This document shows, in pieces, positions 49,601 to 61,140 of a DNA stretch of 64,000 nucleotides. Position numbers and translations under genes: made by a program. Each line of letters opens with the position of its first letter. The first letter of the stretch is position 1. Below the pieces are notes generated by a model. The model searched no databases, had not been told where the DNA came from, and was given only the letters and a program-made list of their open reading frames with translations. The stretch is from Chimonanthus salicifolius (Eukaryota > Streptophyta > Magnoliopsida > Laurales > Calycanthaceae): assembly GCA_013350335.1 (NCBI GenBank), contig CM023537.1, positions 9,229,438-9,293,437 on the forward strand, in the 5' to 3' direction.

Positions 49601-52600
49601 TGAAATTTTTATACTTCCAAGCATATAGACAACCTTTTTTCCAGAAGTTGACCATAAATGATTAAAAAATATAGTAGGTAACTAGGTATAAACAAAGAGC
49701 ACAATCTAACAAGGAAGTATAGTGAAAACAAAAAGAAGGAATGATTTGAACAATTGTATTCGTACTACTAATAAGAATTTCCTCCAATACCCATGCTTTA
49801 GCTTATGATCAAATTTCCCACTTCCATCTCTACTAACATCAAGGAAAAACCCCAAATAAGAACTCCACACTGTCCTAACTACCTTGATAGTGCTACCTCA
49901 CCTTGTCTTATGCTCACATGCACCAAGCTATGGCATTCCTTAAATCATCCTCAACCATTGGATAACCTGAAAACTGACTTTGGAAAGCCTAAGGCCTCCA
50001 TTCTGCTGAGCTTTCTGAACCACTAGAAGTTCCATTTTCTAACCTGATGTGATAATGAGAGTGCAATTTTACCATCCTCATCTTAAAAGATGCCATTCAT
50101 TTTGGACTGTCCTGGATTACCATCAGAATTCCTTGTAACTACATTCAACTTTGACACTACAGATAGCAGTGACGTCCATGATATTGGAATCTTTAAATTC
50201 TATGCACAAAAAAAAAAAAAAAAAAAATATTAGTCTCTTTAAAGGATTAGATGGATGTTACCTCCCATCACCAGCGTTCAATCCATTAAACTCTTTTAAA
50301 ATGGCAATACAAAGAGTAACGACTACGTCGGCATTAAGGCCACTGATTCACAAAGACTTTGAAACCTTCTGAAGTTCTCTCTATTCCTTTACAAATTAGG
50401 TAAATCAAACTTCATGCACTAATCAACTCAATAGGAGTCCACCATCAGACAATATCAGATGAGACATGTGACAACACATGGGTGGTGGGCTGACGTGTTT
50501 GAATGGAGTGGAATGACGAAGGTTGAGCTGATAGTCCATATTTTGACAGGATATCCTATCAAGCTGACTTCATGTAATGATTTCCCATAAATGCGCACAT
50601 ATCTTCTACCAAAACCATACTGTACTGAGAACTTTTTGTGAAGACCACCTTGTTGGCCCACTTAGGGATTCCCTTTGTTCCCTCCCGTTTTCCACAAAAA
50701 ATAAAAAATAACAACCCCCCCCCCCAAACATTTTATTCCTTTTTCTCTCTCCCACCATTCACCTCCCCCTGATCCTTCAATTGAATACATATACAACTCA
50801 AAGATATATTCATTATTGGAGTGAAACTCTTTCTTTTTTATTTTTTAATACTTATTCACAGTGTCTTTGGTTCCTCGAAAACAATACATACAAGGTAGGG
50901 ATTGCATAAAGTCCACAAGGAAAAAGTTTGCAGCTTAATGTTCTAAAAGAATGGCTAGGAACCTGACTTTCATGGATATGGGTGTGAGAGCCAGAGTCTA
51001 ACATGGGTGAGAGGTGTCGGACTAAGGAAACTAGAAAAAATAGGACACGGGGGCACAACACCATATTCATATTAATTTAAATCTAAATTGATTTTAAATA
51101 AAAATAAGGTGTAAAAGTAATACTAAAAGAAAATAATATATTAGTTTTACTCTAAACAAGTAAGTGATAAATATGTTAATATAATTAGGTTTTAAGGAGA
51201 GAAAGATGATATAATATATCAATCATCTTGGAAAGCAATGTTAGAAGGAACCAAAAAAAGTCCAGGAAGAATGGGTGTGAGTGTTTGAAGTGGGTCCAAC
51301 AGTTTGCAAGTGTCTGACATGAGTGACACTCATCTTGAAGTGTTCATGAAACATAGCTTGGCTAAGTATATAAAAGTGCAGCTCCTTTGTCAATTTCTGA
51401 CAAATGGATCCCACACCAATGGCTTCACACACGCATGCACACACACAGGGGAGAGAGAGAGAGAGAGAGAGAGAGCTCAGTTTTGCTGATAGACAACTTA
51501 CAGTGAAATTTCGTCTCCATGAACTTGAGAAGTAAGGATTTGAACTGTTCATTGAGCCTTCAACAATGAGTTGGACACTCATCATATCACCAATGTCATT
51601 CATGAATTTTTGGGACTGTACACATCAGTAATGATTTCTCATCATAGAATGAAAATAGAGAGCAAACAGCACTAATAATGTTTATCAATGCTCATGAATA
51701 TGATGTTACCTCTACAAAAGCAGGTTCGAAACGATAATTTTCTGCAACAGCCCAAATTGGTCGACAGGGAACCTGGCTACAGAGTGACTTGTAGCATGAC
51801 AGTGCAGTTTCTGCTTCACTAATAGCTACATAATTAATCCAAATAATAAGTTTTTGCTTGAATGAATATTCTACTGCATAGTCAACTAAATATCATAGAT
51901 ATGGGATGATTGAACGTTAAAATAGGGTCAAATGGAGAAGTAGAACTTGTAAAGCCGACCCAGATAGATGTGATTTAGGCTATAATGATGATAATGATGA
52001 TGAGTCAACCAAAGACCACTTCGTTTTAATATAAGCATATGAGAAACATATTATAGATTTCAAAACTACTTATATCAGATAGGATTCAAATGTGACATAA
52101 GTGGAAACTTTTAAATTAATTCAAATGCATAAATTCTGTGACAACATTGGCAATAGCCATGTATTATTTTCACAAGGCAGCTTTGTCCTGGCAGCATGAG
52201 GAACAGAGAAACTTCTTTCCTGATTTTTGGAATTCTTCTCAGTAGAATTTGTAAAAGTCTCAGAAGTCATGAAGAAATTTTACACTACTAAAACACCTAA
52301 CATCAAGATTCAAATGCATCCTAAGGCCCTGTTTAGTACCCTGAAATTCCTGTGTATTGGAGTTTTGAGGAATTCAGGCTATGAACAGGCAGAAAAGTCC
52401 ACGGAATTCTATAATTTTTTGACTCCACTATGGAATTCTGGGATACCAAATAGGCCTTTAAATCTTGGCTAGGTGTTTTTTACGTAAATCAGTACCTTCT
52501 GCAAACCAGAATAACCTGTTTGAACTGGTTTATGGTGATCACCTGTCCTTTACTTATCTTTAACATAAAGGGAGACTTTAAATGAATAGAGTTGTTTGTC

Positions 52601-55600
52601 TTCTTAGTTGGTTTTTTTATGGCTTTAAATTTCAATATTCTGTGGGTGTTGTTTATAATTCATTCAGATTTTTAATTTTGAGCTAAAAGCTGTTAGTGGA
52701 GTCAATGTAATTATCAACCTAATTGCTCTCATTCTCACCGTTGGATTGAGTGTAAAAACTATAAATATTTATTCAATTGTATAACTTAATACTAAAGAAA
52801 TCAAGGGAAGGTGATTTGATAATTCCTACTCTGGGCATTTCAACAGTCAACATATTCCTTCTTCTCATGCTATCTATATTATAGAAGGTGGGTCCCTCCC
52901 TTTGACACAACATCATACCCTAAGCTCACCATTCATTAGATTTCCCCTATAAACAATAACATTGCACATGAACTGACAGGGTTGCAAATAAACCACAGAA
53001 ATAGTCAGATCATATATACTTATCATCCATTTTTTTTTTTTGTCTAAAAGGGTTAAAATGAAATTGAACTTCCTATTCTCATTCTTAAATTGGATGGCTG
53101 AAAATGAATACTCTTACTAAATTACAAGTCTTTCTTAGCTTGGTGCAGCCAAGGGACTCCTTTCAATTCACATGTCATGTTATTATTTCTACATTTTTTA
53201 CACTTTTGTGATATACTGATATCCAATAGCCCCCATCCATGTCATTATATGAAGCTTGAAAAGTAACAAGTGGTTGTACTTCGGTTTCACTTTTACTTGG
53301 GCACTTTTATTATGATCCATTTGATCCAGTATGGGACCCACAAAAAGTTTGCACCAAACTTCATGCAAACACGTTTGCAGGTAATCCTTGTTTTTATGCA
53401 TAAACTAGTTCTCATGGGCGACAAAGCCCAAGTGGAGCCCACATACAACCCCGACCCTACCTCGTTAATTGGATCCCCACCCAATTAGAAACACTTTTGG
53501 GTTGATCTCATTGTTGTGTTGTTACTTATACAAAACCAATGTTTTAAAAATCGGCTTGTGCAACGAACCATCTTTTTTGGAAACATTAACCACTGGATTT
53601 TTTTAATAAGGGAAAAGAGTACATAAGAAGGATTTGTGCAGCGAACCATCTCGATGGAAGGTCGGGTTAAATAAGGTTCAACCGGGTTCAAACGTGGTCA
53701 AACCTGTGCCATGAATATTATATTATAAATAATAGTAAATTATTAATTAAAGTTTAATTGATGAGTTGAAATAAAAAAAATTTAAAAAAAAATTGAAAAA
53801 TAAAAAATAGATATTAATTTTTGAAATGAATAAATACCTATTAAAAAAAAAACTTTCTAGAGGCAAAACTGTCCATTTTAAACTAAATTTCGAGATTAAA
53901 ATTTTAAATGAGGTTTCTCCAGTCTCTTGCCTAAAAAATTCCAGTGTCCCTGTATGAAATGGCCCACAGGAAATGAGGGTGAGACCAACCAAAAAAATGA
54001 GGTAGGAAGGGTAGGTGGGCATGGAATAACAATCCAATAGGACTAGTATAGTAAAAAAGCTTACAACATGAAGTGCTATGGTGCCATACTTGGCCCATGT
54101 TCCCCACCAGATCCACTCCATTTACCTTCTCATGTGGGTGCTGTTGGAACTTGTGGCTCAATTCCACTGAAATTAGGAGTCTAGTTACATGGGACTCCTA
54201 ATTACATAGGACTCCTAATTAAATGGGATTCCTAATTACATTAGGAAACTGCTAAACATAGGACACTGCAATACTGCTATATATTAAGGATGTGAGTTTC
54301 ATGGAAACCCTGCCGTTTGGCTAAGTGCCTTCCGAGGCCACAAGGGGCCTCTTGCAGTAGAGGTGTAGTGAGGGAGATAGAGAGAGAGGGAAGATACCAA
54401 AAGAGATCTTGGGATCCAAATCTTGTATCTATGTATTCTTTTTATCTATAATGAAATCTACACTCTCCCGTGGACGTAGGCCAAGGTTGGGCCGAACCAC
54501 GTAAATCTCGTGTGTTCTTTCTCTTTGTGTGATTGAATCTGTATTTTCTGTATGTGGGTATTGGGTCTAATCCCTAACAGCAAGTGCACAATCACGTGTG
54601 GGCCATTCCTAAATGAAGTTTCCTAAAGAAACAATCTTGTGGGTCATTCCTATAAAGGGTCTCTGCCTAGAACAATAGAGAAGCTCAGCACTAGACATCT
54701 CGCATAAAGAAATACCATTCTTAAGCGAGTCAAGTTTCTAAGTCCCTTGCCTCCTGTGGGAAGTCTCAGGAGTCTCTCACCTCATAAATCTCGTCTCCAC
54801 TTCCCCATACGAATTTCTCGAGCCTCCCCACTCCTCACTTCCCCAAACAAGACTCTCAACCTTTCCCACTCTCCACTTCTCCAAACGAAGACTCTCAGCG
54901 TTCTCCACTCCCCACTTCCCCAACCGAAGACTCTCAGCGTTCTCCACTCCCCACTTCCCCAACCGAAGACTCTCAGGAGCCTCACAACCCTCTCTTGCTT
55001 TTTTCACGGCATCGATGGAGTTCAAGGGTAAGAAATCCCTTTCTTTTTCCCAGTTTATCAAATGCAGAAAGGTGGAGACCAGTACCGTACTAGCTAGTGT
55101 AATTTTCAAAGCTGCAAGTGGTAAAATCGTTGTATCCTTAATCCCTTTCTCCAACTATTCTATAATTTTAAACGATTTTTTATGGATCTGTTCACGGGTT
55201 TTTAAGAAAACTGGTCAAACCTGCAAGTTTGACCGAGTGTTTACAGTTTTATTTCAGGGAAGGTTGTTTCTAGAAAACCGAACCGTACCCAACCCTGTTG
55301 CGATTGAACTGGAGGTTCAACCACAAGCCGGGTTGACTTTTAAAACACCTGTCCCCATTTTTACCATTGATTTTTGGACTTTTAAAAATCATGACTTTTG
55401 AAATCCAATGGATCTATTTTTTTATGAAAAGCATCATCTAGAAAATGCCTTTCAAAAGTACCCCACCCCTTGGGGCCACCCCATGTGGGCCCCATAGGAC
55501 CACGTGGGGAGTATAGAACATGTGCAATGTCGCCCACATGACCCCGTGGGGCTCACTTGGGTGGGGGCCAAAGGGTGGGTTGGGGTTTGTTTAAAAGGTA

Positions 55601-58600
55601 TATTCTTGATGATACTTCTCATAAAAAAATCAGGTCAATTGCATTTTAAAAGCTATGATTCTCAAGGGTCTCAAAATCAATGGTAGAAATGGATCCAGTT
55701 TTGCATGAATTTCAATCTAATTGTGAGATAAACTCAAAATGGGTTTAAATTTAATAGGGTGGTGTGAGGGGGTATGGTATGTAAATGGGGATAAAAAAAA
55801 AACCATGCATGAGTGGCGTCAATGAGTTATCTATGTAGAAACGATTAGGTGCAATTTGTCACAAGGTTGCACCTAGTGATTTTCCTTTTTTCTTAATTTT
55901 AAAATTTTACATAAAAAATCTAACTGTACATATTGAAAGTAAACTTGGGAAGCTACAAGAGGACTCAATATCTAGGCACTTTATCTTAACAATCAAAATT
56001 ACCAAGAGTCCTTGGAAGTTTTTCAAGGACATCCTGTGATTTTCACTATTAAGAGTAAGTTTTACAAATTGAATTTTGGCTGAAATTTGAACCAGTTGTA
56101 GCTCATCAGATCTAGTTTCAACCTATACAATTAGATTTTTTATGTTGTTTACAAAACTTTAACAAGAAAGCAAAATGGACCAGGTGCGACCTATGCAACT
56201 AGTTACACCTGAGATGGAACACACACACACACACACATGATATTTAATGTGCAGTTATATGCATTGACAAGCCAAAAATGCCAAATACAAACAAAATGAA
56301 ACACATGTCACTTACAGCTTGCTGCTGGTTTTTCTTCAGATCCATCGAATCAATCAGGAACACAAACAATGCAAATCACAATAGAAATATTTAGTAAAAG
56401 AAATGTTTGAAAATACAGCAAAATTTTCAGCAAATATCGCCATCAAAATTGTCTTTCTATCAATGACTTACAAATAAATGATTAACAAGAAACAGTGCAG
56501 CAGTCAACAGTCAATGTGAAGACAACATAAATCAGATGAATAATATCTTCCTGCCTAGATTATTATTATTATTATTTTGAGCTTGGTCTAATGCACTATT
56601 CTTGATCCAAAACTTGATTAATTGAGGATGGTCAATATGTGCAGGGATGGTGTCTGATATGTTCGAGTTAATGCATGCTTTGATTGATCCAAAATGTTAA
56701 ACTGATGGGTCTCATAGTTGATAGACCATGCCCCAAAATATCTGCAGGGATAATCCTTCTCTTTCTAGCAATGACTTACAAATAAATGACTAACAAGAAA
56801 CAGTGCAGCAGTCAACGTGAGAAACAACATAAATCAGATGGATAATATCTTCCTGCCTAGATTATTACTATTACTATGATTATTATTACTATTATTTTGA
56901 GCTTGGTCTAATGCACTAGTCTTGATCCATCCAGTAAAATGGTCAGGATCAGTGAATGATGGCTCAAATGAACAAACTCAAGATTGAAGGATGTCATGCA
57001 TACCATTCCTTGGCAATTAAGTGTGTAAAATAGATCTAGATTTTCACACTTATAGCTTTTTTTTCTAGGCTGTTATTCAGACAGAAGCAGGATTACCTGC
57101 CTGGTTGCCATTTGCCAAACGGCATTACCAACTGCAATCATTGTCCACTGATTTTAACCCCCAAAATATTATTGTGCAAGATAGTTTTGATTTTCATGAC
57201 AAGAACTTGTAGCACAACTCGTTAAGGTTCAATATCACAGCCTAGAGGTTGTGGGTTCAAGTCCTATGTGCATCAGATAGGGCAGTTGGTCTATGCAAAT
57301 AATTTGTCAAATACAAATATAAAAGCCATCCCACATTGATGGGATAAATGACTTATATGATGATGATGATGAAGAAAGTTTTGATTTTCATTTGACAAAA
57401 TTTTAATGTCACAACCATTTGAATCGGCATAACTCACACTGGAATGCTTTGTGGAAGGAGAAAAATAACCATTCCTAAGTTGTTACGCTTACCTTGAAGC
57501 ACATGCTTCCCAGCCTTTAGCATTCTTAGAGATATATCAACCTACACAAGTAGGTTAATCTGTCAGTGCTCAATAGAATCTAATATTATGGATTTAGGTT
57601 TTAAAAAAAAAAAAATGCAAGCCATCTTACAGTGAAAAGTGTTAATAAATAAATAAAATACAAATACAGAAGTAACAGAGCAACTAACAAAGAAGTACAG
57701 AACATCTGATGTGGAAAAATCAAGAAGAATTAGCTCAAAGGTAATAAGTATGTCAGAAAGAGACCGACCTTAGAAGATTCTGACATATCAGCTAATACAT
57801 TTGGGTAATTACCAATCAACATTAGACCTGGTTCATGACAATATACAAGTGCCAGTTCCCACATGGTTCTATGCATTTCTTAATCTTGCCTCCGACCCTA
57901 CATAGCAAGTGAAGATGAATATCCAACTGAATTCAATATCCATATTATATTCAGGTATTTAAGTTAATCTCATTTTCTTCCAGGGTGTAATAACCTTTAG
58001 GAACATGCTGTTGTAGGATATGGTGTATCACATTTTATACATGTGAGTTAACTTTTAGATATTGTTAGATATCATTTACTGTAACTAATTTTTCTTTCCT
58101 TGCCTTGATTGGATCCATGTACTCTATATATACGTGTATCCTCCTTTGTTAAAAGGATAAGCAATATAGTACACAGATAATTATCTCTCTCTTTTCTTCC
58201 CTTTTCCTCCATCTCTTTCTTCCTTTTCTCCCTATTTTCATTATAATACAGGCAAACATCTGACGAAGGCTATTGTTCTTGCACTTTGCAGGCAAATAGA
58301 AGTGTACAACCTGATTGATCTACTGTGTGCAGAATTTTCAATCTCCAAATGAGATACATTACTCCAGAATGAAAATCCACATTTCAATATCCAATAAGGT
58401 ATTCAACAAGACATATTTGCTATATCCAGATTTGTGTGACTGTATAATGAAATAGTATCAGATGGACAAGGGTAATTCAACAGAATATACGAAAGGAAAA
58501 TAAGAGGAAAATATCAAAAAGATTAGGGACTATGATATGATTAAAGACAACATGGAATTTTCTAAGTGAACATGTTCAAACCTGAGTCTGTCCTGCCAGT

Positions 58601-60134
58601 ACAACTGCAACTCCATGAATTGAACCATCTTGAATAATGTCATCAAGACCGGCATTGCCCCATTTACATTCTACGTTGGGGGAAAAATCGCGTGCTAGTT
58701 CTGCAGCAGTTCTTGCAGATTCCTATATAAAGTGTCACAGGAAAACACAATGTCAGGCAATTACACTAAAATATCATTTACAAGCACTCATAATTTATTT
58801 AATATACATTTCTCAACCTTCTCACTTAGATCAAGTTAACCATCTGTCTCTTTTTCTTTTTTCTTTTCTTTCTTCTTCTTTTTTTTTTTTTGACAATAAG
58901 GTAGGGCCTCTTAATGTATCTTTTTTTTAAGGAATTACCTCAGTCTAGATATTCTGAATGATGGAAAAGTAGAAAATGAATGGCAAAGATTGCTGGTAAT
59001 CAATGGATTAATATCCTACTGTAAACAAGTATCTTGCTTCTACCATTTGATGAAAAATACAACCAGCTTTTGTATAGCAAGGTTAGGCTCAATGAAAATA
59101 TTCCTTTTCTTTCCTAGAAATGTAAAGTATCGAATAAACAGAAAAGAAAAAAAAGATGGAACAAAGATTGCATGGCAATAATGGAAGATCAAGAAATCAT
59201 CATTTCTAAGATAGTAAGACTGTTCATTGTCTTATTTCTTGGAGAATTAACAGTCTTGCAGGCCATGTTCATGCAGATAATTTTCCATGGAATCTGAATC
59301 CAACCCTGCTCCTCGAAAAGGGGAAGCAAAGCAAACACCCAAGAAGAGTGGACCATGATTCTCTTCAGTGGTAAATATATTGAAACTCCTTCAATAAAAC
59401 AGCTTCCATCTAATCCATTCATCTTCAGGCTCTCTCTGAATGAAAATTTAATTACTGTAAAAAATGTCAAAAAAATGAGAACTATTGGAGAAAAAGTTGT
59501 TAAATTTTCTTTTGCTCATACGATGAAATCAACGCAAATTCATAAAACATATTTGTATAGAAAATTCTTGCTCATGAATAAGACGTTAGGATAATTCAGC
59601 CACTAAAATATACAAAGGGAGAGAGTTAGGAAGAAGCAAATAATGGTCAATGAAAATTGACTAATAACAACTCACCCAAAAGGATGACCACTCAAATTAC
59701 ATCAATTGCCTCCAAATAGATGGTACCATTTTTGCATCAACCTTTTTTTTTCACCCTAGGAACCTTTGCAGTCAGAAAGACTTAATTTCCAAGATACCAT
59801 TTGGTTGTTTATAGATAAATGATTAGAGTATACAATATCTCTAGTTTTCTAATGGTTAAATTTGGCATTAATTTTTTTGCAGCAAATCATTTAAAAAAAA
59901 AATACAAAAAATGCAGTACATGGGGTGCTCAACAATTGGTTTTAAGTCCTAAGAATTCTTAATTAAACCTGAATGAGAACAATAATATACATCACACACC
60001 TCACTACGACTCCAAATTGTCTTGAGAATAAAAATATCAGCAATCTCCCTCAGCCTAGGAATATATTGCGTGCGGACAAAAATACCGGCACCAAGTATGG
60101 CAATCTGGGGCAATGTCATTTCTGGAGCTGCCAT
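43631..60134 (-). CDS. Gfo/Idh/MocA-type NAD(P)-dependent oxidoreductase
   Basis: Twelve exons (minus strand): 60134-60000, 58722-58582, 57541-57493, 56333-56316, 51825-51710, 51615-51502, 48260-48210, 45992-45904, 45814-45754, 45631-45554, 45470-45360 and 43759-43631. All joins keep frame with GT-AG borders and give 363 residues. The N-terminus is a Rossmann dinucleotide-binding segment (QIAILGAGIFVRTQYIPRL). The family's conserved Glu-Lys-Pro is at residues 109-111, with Lys110 expected to contact substrate and cofactor. A second-domain motif GGFILDMGVHFIAGLRM carries Asp197 and His201, the usual catalytic pair. It resembles the plant oxidoreductase typified by Arabidopsis At4g17370. No transit peptide is obvious, so cytosol is likely; the substrate is unknown. 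Exon 4 is an 18-nt microexon inside the EKP motif. Introns hold LINE, LTR, SINE and MULE-like debris. The start could instead lie in an upstream exon, since a CAG acceptor-like site overlaps the first codons. Confidence 0.9.
43760..45359 (-). other. Oxidoreductase intron 11 (1.6 kb)
   Basis: Noncoding between exons 11 and 12. Short open frames here have no recognisable motif. No intact element was identified. Confidence 0.6.
46670..47165. mobile_element. Possible hAT-like MITE in an oxidoreductase intron
   Basis: The left side begins GGGTGACAATTTTTAACCCG and continues with CCAACCTGATC and GGGTTTGGGTCAGG motifs. The right side has CAACCTGATCCAACCCAACC then TTGTCATC. The layout of pentamer-rich inverted ends resembles the element at 10341-11412, but I could not define a target duplication. 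Confidence 0.4.
47400..47880 (-). pseudogene. LINE reverse transcriptase 3' fragment in oxidoreductase intron 7
   Basis: Minus-strand translation contains the plant LINE block RTIIFAMLYGAECWALIKKQ (usual form RPAMLYGAECWAxKKQ). It is followed, after a shift, by RIKYRIMNECISNGVKIATI and EEKMRECCFRLFGYKK. Stops and shifts show it is dead. It appears to belong to the same broad LINE family as 27240-27566. Confidence 0.7.
48261..51501 (-). other. Oxidoreductase intron 6 (3.2 kb)
   Basis: Noncoding between exons 6 and 7. I looked for a missing exon because the intron is long, but exons 6 and 7 join directly into a conserved RRNFT-GGFILD sequence. No defined element was recognised. Confidence 0.55.
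51451..51475. repeat. (GA)12 microsatellite
   Basis: Dinucleotide tract about 26 bases past the donor end of oxidoreductase exon 6 (reads CT on the gene strand). Confidence 0.9.
54142..54579 (+). mobile_element. Solo LTR, Ty1-copia type
   Basis: It starts TGTTGGAACTTGTGGC and ends GGTCTAATCCCTAACA, giving TG...CA ends. It contains a leader-like TCTATAATGAAATCTAC region and repeated GGGACTCCTAATTACAT units near the start. No second LTR, primer site or internal region adjoins it. The 5-bp flanks (GGTGC, GCAAG) do not match, so the ends may have decayed or recombined. Confidence 0.6.
54829..54978. repeat. 39-bp minisatellite, about four units
   Basis: The unit CACTCCCCACTTCCCCAACC + GAAGACTCTCAGCGTTCTC occurs from 54829 (38 bp, diverged), 54867, 54906 and 54945 (partial). 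The last units are almost identical. A length of 39 keeps an open frame through the array, but no protein function is evident. Confidence 0.85.
55645..56190 (+). repeat. Dispersed repeat R2, copy 2
   Basis: Counterpart of 41394-42255; it is shorter and lies within oxidoreductase intron 4. Confidence 0.5.
56219..56237. repeat. (CA) microsatellite
   Basis: About nine CA units in intron 4 of the oxidoreductase gene, roughly 80 bases past the microexon donor. Confidence 0.85.
56456..56928. repeat. Tandem segmental duplication in oxidoreductase intron 3
   Basis: Segments 56456-56612 and 56766-56928 are near-identical direct copies. They share ATGACTTACAAATAAATGA, ACAAGAAACAGTGCAGCAGT, ATAATATCTTCCTGCCTAGA, a TTA-rich microsatellite and TTTGAGCTTGGTCTAATGCA. 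The offset is about 310 bp. The TTA run differs in length and purity between copies. Confidence 0.85.
57195..57375 (+). mobile_element. tRNA-derived SINE, family C
   Basis: It has an A-box-like GTAGCACAACTCGTTAAGG, a B-box-like TGTGGGTTCAAGTCCTATG at tRNA-like spacing, a body of about 100 bp and a simple ATG-repeat tail. It is antisense to the oxidoreductase gene, in intron 2-3 sequence near exon 3. Only one copy was seen. Confidence 0.55.
58009..58250 (+). mobile_element. Possible solo LTR fragment
   Basis: TG...CA ends (TGTTGTAGGATATGG to ATTATAATACA), a TATA-like CTCTATATATACGTG and a pyrimidine-rich downstream part recall a short copia LTR. There is no flanking duplication or partner LTR, so this is weak. 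Confidence 0.3.
58723..59999 (-). other. Oxidoreductase intron 1 (1.3 kb)
   Basis: Noncoding, between the dinucleotide-binding exon and exon 2. Several short open frames have no recognisable motif. Confidence 0.6.
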
Positions 60135-60307
60135 CACCAAGAGCCAGATTTTTAATAAATATTACTAGGTAAAGTAGAATTGAAATATTTCAATCAAAGA
60201 ATAAATAAGTGAAGATTAATTCGTTTGTAGTTATTAAACTCGAATTAATATGGCAGTGTGATATCAGATTCAACCTGCCAATTAAACTTATTTCAATAAA
60301 ATGAACA

Positions 60308-60312
60308 GAGAA
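60308..60312. repeat. Target-site duplication, left
   Basis: GAGAA directly before the TG end of the LTR element; repeated at 63195-63199. Confidence 0.8.
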
Positions 60313-61122
60313 TGATGCAGGCTAGGTAGGATTAAGAATACCCAACCTCAAATTTTAGCGGAAGCTTGAATAATATCTTGAATAACCCTTCAATCTTCAC
60401 AAAACAGTACTTCGTTTTGCACTTGAATCTTCACAAAACAGTCCTTCGTTTTGTACTTGGATTTTCACAAAACAGTTATTCGTTTTGCTAAACAAAATAA
60501 CAATTTTATTGATCAAAATAATCTCCCCCTCCAAACTGGCTATTACAATTCCTTAAATAAACACACCTACTAAATAAGAGTCCTATCTAATTAGGAACTC
60601 CTAATAATAAACACCTACTAAATAAGAGTACTATCTAATTAAGAACTCCTAATAATAAACACCCACTAAATAAGAGTCATATCTAATTACGAACTCTTAA
60701 TCTAAAACATATAGTTCTAAATAAAATAGGACTAACTAAGCAACTACTATTAAAATATCCTAAATACACCAAGTTTCCAACGATGGACAACCCAATCTTA
60801 ATTGGGATAGGACTCTTCAACCCACTCCATGAAGCGTGTACCGGTCATTGAATTAATGGGCATGTTATCTTGGGCCAAAGCTTGGCTTGTTGGGCCTGAC
60901 AAGCAATGGGTCTGCTTCTATGGCTGCTTTATTTTGGAATCGGGCTGAAATATACTATTGAATTAAAGTCCATGATCCATCTTCAAATTTCCACTCGGAT
61001 ACTCGCCTGTATCGAAGATATAATTTTCATCACTCGACTAGGACCCCGGACCTGTCAAATTGCTTGTGCACCCACCTGAATCAAACTTAAAATTTTGATC
61101 ACGCCCGCATATGTCCGCATCA
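60313..61122 (-). repeat. 3' LTR of the retrotransposon
   Basis: It carries three copies of a 35-bp subrepeat containing TTCACAAAACAG...TTCGTTTTG (about 60395-60490), against four in the other LTR. Confidence 0.9.
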
Positions 61123-61140
61123 TTCTCCCACTCTCGGAGA
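61123..61140 (-). promoter_or_regulatory. Polypurine tract
   Basis: The minus strand reads TCCGAGAGTGGGAGAA immediately before the 3' LTR. This is the expected plus-strand primer. Confidence 0.7.

Larger units (their letters stand above)
53541..55355. mobile_element. MULE-like composite in oxidoreductase intron 4 (tentative)
   Basis: The left end TGTTTTAAAAATCGGCTTG and the right end (complement of GGGTTGACTTTTAAAACACC) are imperfect inverted repeats. Both flanks carry GGTTCAACCGGGTTCAAAC / GGAGGTTCAACCACAAGCCG-type motifs. Inside are a solo LTR (54142-54579), a 39-bp tandem repeat (54829-54978) and an open segment starting ATG at 55015. That segment runs MEFKGKKSLSFSQFIKCRK and onward to a GT donor near 55120, and looks like a captured first exon. 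I found no clean 9-bp target duplication. The captured segment's origin is unknown. Confidence 0.35.

Noticed and set aside
54747..55031. 94-codon Ser/Pro/Leu-rich frame as a real protein
   Set aside because: It is generated by the 39-bp minisatellite in a transposon-like context. No signal peptide or family motif.
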